From assembly GCF_000348945.1 (NCBI RefSeq), contig NZ_AOCK01000002.1:1-64000 (forward strand): 64,000 bases of DNA. Reading direction: 5' to 3'. Each line of letters opens with the position of its first letter. Within the stretch, counting starts at the first letter, position 1. This document shows, in pieces, positions 59,061 to 64,000 of this stretch. The position numbers and the translations under genes were made by a program. The notes beneath the pieces were generated by a model. The model was given only the letters and a program-made list of their open reading frames with translations, was not told the origin of the DNA and did no database searches. The stretch is from Paeniglutamicibacter gangotriensis Lz1y (GTDB taxonomy: Bacteria > Actinomycetota > Actinomycetes > Actinomycetales > Micrococcaceae).

Positions 59061-60626
59061 GTGTCTAACTTGACCGGCGGCAGGCGCCTTTCACTGATCC
59101 GCGTCTTCATTGTTGCTGTGGTGATCGCCGGATTAGTGGGGGGCGGAATGTACCTGTGGAATACGAACCGCGATTCGGCTACAGCTGCCGACACGGGGCG
59201 CTGGTATGGCTCCTATGTGGACGCGACTTCGACGCCGTTCTATCCAATTGCGGAAAATGTCGCGCAAGGGCAAAGAGTGGTCCTGGGGTTCGCCGTGGCG
59301 GATCCCAAGGACGCATGCGTGAATTCATGGGGCGGCTACTACTCCATGGACAGTGCCAACGAGACGTTCGACCTGGATCGCAAAGTGGCTCGCGTGCGAG
59401 AACAAGGCGGGGAGATCGTCATTTCTTCCGGCGGGCTGAATAACGACGAACTCTCCACCGCCTGCACCGACGAACAGAAGATCATTGCCGGATATGAGTC
59501 GTTCCTTCAACGATACGATTCCACCACGCTCGATCTGGATGTCGAAGGAAACGACCTTGAGGATTCTGCAGCTTCCCTGCGGCGTGCCTCTGCGGTGGCT
59601 GCTCTTCAAACCCGTGCCAAGGATGCAGGGAAGCCCTTGGAAGTCTGGGTTACCCTTCCTGTCGATACCAGGGGTCTGACCGAGTCCGGCCTGGGCGAAG
59701 TCAAGCGGCTCCTTGAAGGCGGTGTGGACCTGGCGGGAGTGAACCTGATGACGATGAACTTCGGGGCTACGCGCGCCGCGGGCGACAGCATGGCAGCGGC
59801 GTCGGAGCAGGGGGCACGCAGCGCCCACGCGCAGCTCAAGGCGCTGTACGGCCAGTTGGGACGAGAGATGGGGGACCAGACACTGTGGACGAAGATCGGT
59901 CTCACTCCCATGATCGGCCAGAATGACCTGATGGGCGAGGTGTTCACGTTGGATGATGCCAAGGCCTTGAAGGATTTTGCCGTGACCACTGGCGTAGGCC
60001 GGATCTCGATGTGGTCGGCGAACAGGGATGTGGACTGCGGGCCCAACTTCCCGGATCTGCAACGGGTATCGAACAACTGCAGCGGAACCAGTCAGGAAGA
60101 CGGTGCTTTCGCCAGCCTGCTCGCGGCCGACCTGGACTCCTCCGGCGTCCCGGCGAAGGCAAACCCCTCACCAGTTGAGGCCCCCGTGGAGACGGCCATC
60201 GTCGATGACCCCGCGAAGAGCCCTTACCCGGTATGGAACGCCGAAGCTGCATACCCGAAGTCGGAGCGTATCGTATGGCGCGGCAACGTTTACGAAGCAA
60301 AGTGGTGGACTCAGGGAGAATCCCCGGATCTTCCGGTCAGCGATGTGCGCGCGGCGGCTTGGAAGCTGATCGGCCCGGTGCTTCCCGGCGACAAGCCCGA
60401 GGAGCCGGTCAAGGTGCCGGCAGGAACGTATCCGGCCTGGACGGGCGGAAAGGTCTATGAGAAGGGCGATCGGATCGTGTTCGACGGCCGGATTTTTGAG
60501 GCCAAGTGGTGGAACGAGTCGCAGAATCCCGACGCCGCGGTGCAAGGCGCCGTCGATTCACCGTGGTCTCGCCTAAGCAACGAGCAGGTCAAGAACATCC
60601 TCAAGGAGACCAAGAAGACGTCGTAA
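59061..60626 (+). CDS. Membrane-anchored GH18-like protein with two carbohydrate-binding repeats
   Basis: 521 residues. An N-terminal anchor (LIRVFIVAVVIAGLVGGGMY) is followed by a GH18 chitinase-like barrel: VVLGFAVADPKDACVNSWGG, EIVISSGGLNNDEL, TLDLDVEGNDLED with the D-x-D-x-E catalytic motif, and VNLMTMNFG. At the C-terminus are two ChiC/CBM5-12-type repeats, YPVWNAEAAYPKSERIVWRG with YEAKWWTQGESP, and YPAWTGGKVYEKGDRIVFDG with FEAKWWNESQNP. It probably hydrolyses or remodels a beta-linked amino-sugar polymer, possibly the product of the divergent GT2. The GTG start is assumed. Its end overlaps the convergent TPR gene by 26 bases. Confidence 0.88.
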   Translation: MSNLTGGRRLSLIRVFIVAVVIAGLVGGGMYLWNTNRDSATAADTGRWYGSYVDATSTPFYPIAENVAQGQRVVLGFAVADPKDACVNSWGGYYSMDSANETFDLDRKVARVREQGGEIVISSGGLNNDELSTACTDEQKIIAGYESFLQRYDSTTLDLDVEGNDLEDSAASLRRASAVAALQTRAKDAGKPLEVWVTLPVDTRGLTESGLGEVKRLLEGGVDLAGVNLMTMNFGATRAAGDSMAAASEQGARSAHAQLKALYGQLGREMGDQTLWTKIGLTPMIGQNDLMGEVFTLDDAKALKDFAVTTGVGRISMWSANRDVDCGPNFPDLQRVSNNCSGTSQEDGAFASLLAADLDSSGVPAKANPSPVEAPVETAIVDDPAKSPYPVWNAEAAYPKSERIVWRGNVYEAKWWTQGESPDLPVSDVRAAAWKLIGPVLPGDKPEEPVKVPAGTYPAWTGGKVYEKGDRIVFDGRIFEAKWWNESQNPDAAVQGAVDSPWSRLSNEQVKNILKETKKTS

Positions 60627-61632
60627 GCCGAGCCGGCAACGCGTAAGTCGCGCCTTCCACTGTCTTTTTAATACGGGTGGCGTGGTCGCGTTCCCGTTCA
60701 GCCGCTTCGGTACGCCCCAAAGCGTCGAGGACCTGTGACCACAACAGGTGCACCGAGGCATCCTCCGGCGCACCACCGGCATCGGCATCAACCAGCGCCT
60801 TTTCCAACAAGGAGGAAGCCTGCTCGAGATCGCCGTTGGCCACATGCCATCGTGCCCGGGTTCCGGCCAGTCCCAGGAGCTCCACTGCGTTGCCTCCGAT
60901 GATGTCGTAGGCCAGCCGGGCACGCAGAATACAGTCGTCGGTGCTCTGGTTGGCAACGCCGGCCTGCAACTGCACATCGGCGCTCGCATTGTTGAACCGC
61001 GCCCACATATGTATGTCGTTGATTTGCTGTAATTTGTCGGCCGCCCGCTGATGATAGGAAAAGCCGTCGGTCACATGGCCTTTCGCAAAGGCGAGATTGC
61101 CCAACGTCCAAAAACCCTGCCCGGCCACCAAGGTGTCCTCAACATGTTCCAAGGTGCGGGACAAAGGGTGGTGGATGGCCCAGGCCTCGTCGGTCTTGTC
61201 CGCCTCGACCAAGCACGCAATTATTCCTTGGTAGGCCTCGGCGCGGGCGTGATGGCTGTCCTGGATGGTTTCCATAACGGCCAGGGCCGTGCGTGCGGTG
61301 TCCACTGCTTCGTCGTGCCGAGACTGGTTTCGCAGGGCAGCTGCACGCAGGATCAAGACCTGGACCTTGAACAACAGGTCGCCTTGCATTCGGGGGAAGT
61401 CGAGGATTGTTTCGGCGGTTTGAAACGCGACGGCATACGCACCGGTCAGGATCTGGCTTTTTCCCATGTCGTAAAGGAAGTCGGATTCCTTGGCTTGATC
61501 ACCCAGTGCCCCGTAGAGGCGGGCACACTCCGCGGCTGCTTCCAACACCTGCTGCTGATCCCCTGCGTTGCGGATACTGCGGTGGTGTGCTTCCGCTTTG
61601 GCGGCGAGGAATTGAAGTGAACGGTGGGGCAT
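60601..61632 (-). CDS. TPR-repeat protein, putative peptide receptor
   Basis: 343 residues, almost all helical, with several TPR-like units, for example ECARLYGALGDQAKESDFLY, HDEAVDTARTALAVMETIQD, GFWTLGNLAFAKGHVTDGFS and ARWHVANGDLEQASSLLEKA. No helix-turn-helix or enzyme domain is visible. Length and all-TPR build are like Rap-type receptors of the RRNPP family, in which secreted peptides re-enter the cell and bind the TPR groove. It is divergent from the small peptide gene at 61865, 232 bases away, which is the usual neighbour arrangement of such pairs. MPHRSLQFLAAK (61632) is chosen as start. The receptor function is inference. Confidence 0.65.
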   Translation of the reverse strand: MPHRSLQFLAAKAEAHHRSIRNAGDQQQVLEAAAECARLYGALGDQAKESDFLYDMGKSQILTGAYAVAFQTAETILDFPRMQGDLLFKVQVLILRAAALRNQSRHDEAVDTARTALAVMETIQDSHHARAEAYQGIIACLVEADKTDEAWAIHHPLSRTLEHVEDTLVAGQGFWTLGNLAFAKGHVTDGFSYHQRAADKLQQINDIHMWARFNNASADVQLQAGVANQSTDDCILRARLAYDIIGGNAVELLGLAGTRARWHVANGDLEQASSLLEKALVDADAGGAPEDASVHLLWSQVLDALGRTEAAERERDHATRIKKTVEGATYALPARLTTSSWSP

Positions 61633-61864
61633 GACCTCAATTATGCTCCATGTGGCCCCGGGCGCTTCCACCGCTTCCTTTCTCCGGGAGTCGTGGAACG
61701 GACGAGATAACAGGCGACACCAAAATTTTGCTGGTGAATCCATCTCTCATAAGTGCAAGTGAGACGTATAATAGGCCCTTGGGGTTGCCGACCTGTTTGA
61801 GGGTGCGGGCATTACGGGCACCGCCCCGATCACTCGCCCGAATACCGATTGAGATGGAGAATAC
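61633..61864. promoter_or_regulatory. Divergent promoter region of TPR and peptide genes
   Basis: 232 bases. TATAAT at 61767-61772 is a perfect -10 box for the peptide gene, with no good -35 at 16-18 bases, so transcription may need an activator. The leader would be about 85 bases, ending at GATGGAGAATAC before the ATG. The TPR gene start is preceded by TTGAGGTC. Confidence 0.5.
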
Positions 61865-62080
61865 ATGAAGAAGATCCTGGGTTCGGCCCTTGCCGCAATG
61901 CTTCTTGCCGGTGCAGTGGTCGTTGGCGGAGCCTCCGACATTGTGCAGCCCGACAGCAATTCGGCGCAGAGCGTTGGCATCGTCAAGCCCTTGGGCGGAA
62001 ACAACAACTGGCCCTTGCGCGAAGTGTCGCCGGCGGGCGGCATCAGCACCATCGCGGGAAACAACAACTGGCCGCTGTAG
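61865..62080 (+). CDS. Secreted pre-peptide with duplicated GNNNWPL, candidate signal
   Basis: 71 residues. MKKILGSALAAMLLAGAVVV is a clear signal peptide (two Lys, hydrophobic core), with cleavage likely near GGAS. The remaining 45-48 residues contain KPLGGNNNWPLREVS and end TIAGNNNWPL, so the heptapeptide GNNNWPL occurs twice, the second copy being the exact C-terminus. Pre-peptides of the Phr type have this build: export, then release of a short C-terminal peptide by proteases. The gene has a GGAG ribosome site, a perfect -10 box and its own strong terminator. It faces away from the TPR gene. Alternatives are a small exported peptide with another role. Confidence 0.75.
   Translation: MKKILGSALAAMLLAGAVVVGGASDIVQPDSNSAQSVGIVKPLGGNNNWPLREVSPAGGISTIAGNNNWPL
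61997..62017 (+). repeat. First GNNNWPL-coding repeat
   Basis: Seven codons beginning GGAAACAACAACTGGCC, the same 17 bases as at 62057-62073. The last codons use different synonymous bases (CCC TTG against CCG CTG), so the amino acid repeat is kept despite silent changes, which suggests selection on the peptide. Confidence 0.85.
62057..62077 (+). repeat. Second GNNNWPL-coding repeat, at the C-terminus
   Basis: Seven codons directly before the TAG stop at 62078-62080, encoding the same heptapeptide as 61997-62017. Confidence 0.85.
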
Positions 62081-62146
62081 GTTCCACACGCTTCGGTCAA
62101 GGCCGATGCTACTTCGGTTAGCTCTGATTTCTTCATGAGACGCCGG

Positions 62147-62197
62147 AGGACCGCTGATTCCGCGATTCTCCTGGAATCAGCGGTCCTTGCGTTTTTG
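62147..62197 (+). terminator. Intrinsic terminator after the peptide gene
   Basis: AGGACCGCTGATTCC (62147-62161) pairs perfectly over 15 bp with GGAATCAGCGGTCCT (62173-62187), loop 11 bases, followed by TGCGTTTTT. It shows that the short peptide gene is a separate transcription unit. Confidence 0.9.
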
Positions 62198-62929
62198 GGA
62201 CGTGACGGTGGCGGCCGTGTCGCCGCTCGGTGCGCCGGGTTCCACTGCCGAAATGCCTGTTCTGTCGTCTCGAACGGGCTCTGCGGCATGCCGTAGCTAT
62301 GCCGCGAGGTGCCCGTGACTCCAGTGCTGGCGCGGCCGGGTGAAGACTCCATGAAGGAGGAAGAACAAGGATGGTTCGGGTGCCACTTGGGCGGCCATCA
62401 TCTTCTTGCGTCGGGTGGTGCCAATGATCTTCCCGGCAATCCAAAACGGCCGGTAGTGTCAACGCGGCTAGTTCCAGGCTGCCGCCCGACGTCGGAGTTC
62501 CGGTCCTGGTGGTCCAAAGCTCCGACGATGTCGTCACCCGGAGCATGTAGGGACATATCTGGAAGCGGCCCTCCCCGACAGCACCTTGGTTCGGCTTGAG
62601 GCCATCGGGCATGTCCCGCAAAGCAGCGCGTCCGAGCAAGCTGCCTCCGCCATCTCGACCACCTCAGCCCGACATGAGCCAGAGATCCGCCGAGAACCTC
62701 CGCTTTGGACGACTCTTCGAGTAGGGGCCCGACGACGATGGTTGGACGACGGATGAAGGCGCGCTCGGGTCGTGGGGGACCACTCACCGTGCCGGAATGC
62801 AAATACTCAATGAAAAGGCAGTGCGCGCACTTGCGTCGTCGCGGGTTGTTGCAGGATCTATGCCAACCCGCTCGGGCAGACTGCCACCGAATTTCCGTGC
62901 ACATGTCAGTGACACTGAAGCGGGGGCCA
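62198..62929. other. Region without recognised gene
   Basis: About 730 bases. Open frames on both strands lack ribosome sites, family motifs and consistent codon bias. It may hold decayed DNA. Confidence 0.45.
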
Positions 62930-63511
62930 TTAGTGCCGGTCGTCATCACGTTGGTCCATGGAACACACCTGGGGTGCGATGTCCCGGCACCGATGTCCTC
63001 GAAGGGCGCGAACCGACGAGGAGTGGGTGTGTACGGTGCTTTCGCGATCGGGTTGAGCACCTGTCCCAGGTCGGTTGCCGGAGCCCGACAGCCGTTGGTG
63101 TCGCCTGTGCGTGGCGTTCACCAGTGTAAGGATGAGCGCGCCGAGGACCGCACCCATGGTGTTGGCCAGGATGTCCAGGAGCGAGGCGACCCTATTCGGC
63201 AGTATGAGCGCCTGGCCGTGCTCGATGATGCACGACGCAGCGAAGCCCGTGGACAATGCGTGCCACCACTTCCCGGTCCACGCGGCCGCGATGTAACCGA
63301 AAGGCGTGAAAAGCAGGATGTTCGCGCCGAATTCGATGTTGTCGTAACCGATGAACGAGGGCATGCCATGTGCATGCAGCCACCCGATGACGTTGCCCAA
63401 GCTACCGCTGACCGGACGATCCACGGGGGTCGGCCAAAAAGCAATCGTCGCCAAGACCAAGAGGTAGGCAACGGCAACGATCACGGTGAAGCGGAGAGGT
63501 TGTTTGGACAT
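62930..63511 (-). CDS. VanZ-like membrane protein (copy 2)
   Basis: 193 residues, start MSKQPLRFTVIVAVAYLLVL. It shares long stretches with the copy at 53449: IAFWPTPVDRPVSGSLGNVI, HAHGMPSFIGYDNIEFGANI and LLFTPFGYIAAAW, then CIIEHGQALILPNRVASLLD, where EHGQ replaces ELGQ. The C-terminal 55 residues (from about THRRHQRLSGSGN) are Arg/Ser-rich, unlike copy 1, and may be read-through into non-coding DNA after loss of the original stop. Function unknown. Confidence 0.8.
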   Translation of the reverse strand: MSKQPLRFTVIVAVAYLLVLATIAFWPTPVDRPVSGSLGNVIGWLHAHGMPSFIGYDNIEFGANILLFTPFGYIAAAWTGKWWHALSTGFAASCIIEHGQALILPNRVASLLDILANTMGAVLGALILTLVNATHRRHQRLSGSGNRPGTGAQPDRESTVHTHSSSVRALRGHRCRDIAPQVCSMDQRDDDRH

Positions 63512-64000
63512 TTCGCTCAGTCGGGGTGGGGAACCAAGTTGCGGCGCGGCCGAAAAAGAGTGGCGCGGCGCCATGGTCATTCTACGGCAGGACACAGCAT
63601 ACAAGGAGCGCTGGTATCGAATCTCTTAGCCCCTATGCGGCCCATGCCAGATGCAACATGAATGCTGCGACAAACGTAGCCGGCACGGGGGAGTCCATCC
63701 AGGGCAACGCCAAACCCAGCCCGCCGTATGGCCGGTGCCGGGTTGGGTGTTGCCCGCGACCCCATTCCCGGCACGCCGCGGCAACGATGCAGCCGAGAAA
63801 CTTCGCGGTCCTGCCGACGACGCCGACGGTGACCGCGAGACAACCATCATCGACCGAATCCTGGCCCTCCGGATGGTGCCCCTTGGCCATCGAAGCTATT
63901 CCCGACCCGAAGCATGCAAGGCAAGGGGCTGGCCGCAAATCACCAGGTCCTGATGCCGGAAGCCGGGGAGACCTTCACGGCATCCAAGTCCTAGGCGACG
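63512..64000. other. End of window, no recognised gene
   Basis: About 490 bases. It contains the presumed promoter of the VanZ-like gene. Short frames on both strands have no motif or start signal. A gene cut by the window edge cannot be excluded. Confidence 0.4.

Noticed and set aside
61997-62077. Reading the GNNNWPL repeats as a CRISPR-like or tandem DNA repeat
   Set aside because: Only two copies are present, in frame, with synonymous differences; the coding explanation is better.
62705-63661. A 318-codon plus-strand frame opposite the second VanZ-like gene
   Set aside because: The VanZ motifs on the minus strand are clear; the plus frame has no start signal or motif.

Overview
The window looks like a chromosomal segment of a high-GC Gram-positive bacterium, most likely a member of the Micrococcaceae (Arthrobacter-like). 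This is inferred from the actinobacterial style of the core genes: the order nnrD/E-acpS, glmS, coaA, mscL, alr-tsaE-tsaB-rimI-tsaD, a GCS2 glutamate-cysteine ligase, a THUMP-like methyltransferase, groES-groEL behind a CIRCE operator, and guaB. No rRNA, tRNA or CRISPR array was seen.

Region by region. 1-4938: an IS1634-type transposase remnant, then an IS3-family element whose transposase gene is split, right after its second catalytic Asp codon, by a 3.4-kb 'recombinase in trio' (RIT) element with three tyrosine recombinase genes, the third frameshifted. 4939-8175: a truncated unknown gene, a Wzy/O-antigen-ligase-like membrane protein and a TupA-like ATP-grasp protein. 8674-21832: housekeeping genes, including the complete TsaB/D/E set for tRNA t6A modification, with rimI frameshifted. 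22235-33798: a capsule or exopolysaccharide operon. It has a PglF-type dehydratase, a glycosyltransferase-GNAT fusion, a DegT aminotransferase and a PglC-like sugar transferase (together suggesting a diacetylbacillosamine-like initiating sugar), then CapE-CapF-CapG for UDP-L-FucNAc, another glycosyltransferase and a Wzx-like flippase. Two AT-rich gaps mark the later part as acquired. 34276-39857: a low-molecular-weight tyrosine phosphatase and a Wzz/BY-kinase, separated by decayed IS30 and other transposase genes.

40019-46680 is accessory DNA: an SGNH hydrolase, a TIR-like (Cap12-type) protein and a DUF2971 protein on either side of a dead ISAs1 element, fused 3' ends of transposases, and a csrA remnant next to the groES promoter. 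46678-52797: CIRCE, groES, groEL, an acyltransferase-3/SGNH protein and guaB. A decayed copy of the guaB 3' end lies about 1.4 kb further on.

53449-63511 holds two VanZ-like paralogues around a likely signalling and surface-polysaccharide module. A cellulose-synthase-like GT2, a small STAS-like protein and a GGDEF-EAL protein form a tight operon, divergent from a membrane-anchored GH18 protein with two C-terminal carbohydrate-binding repeats. Next to it is the most interesting locus: a Rap-sized TPR protein without a visible DNA-binding domain, divergent from a 71-residue pre-peptide that has a signal sequence, carries the heptapeptide GNNNWPL twice and ends exactly at the second copy. This has the layout of a peptide quorum-sensing pair (RRNPP/Phr-like), which would be unusual in this bacterial group. 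That function is inferred from architecture only.
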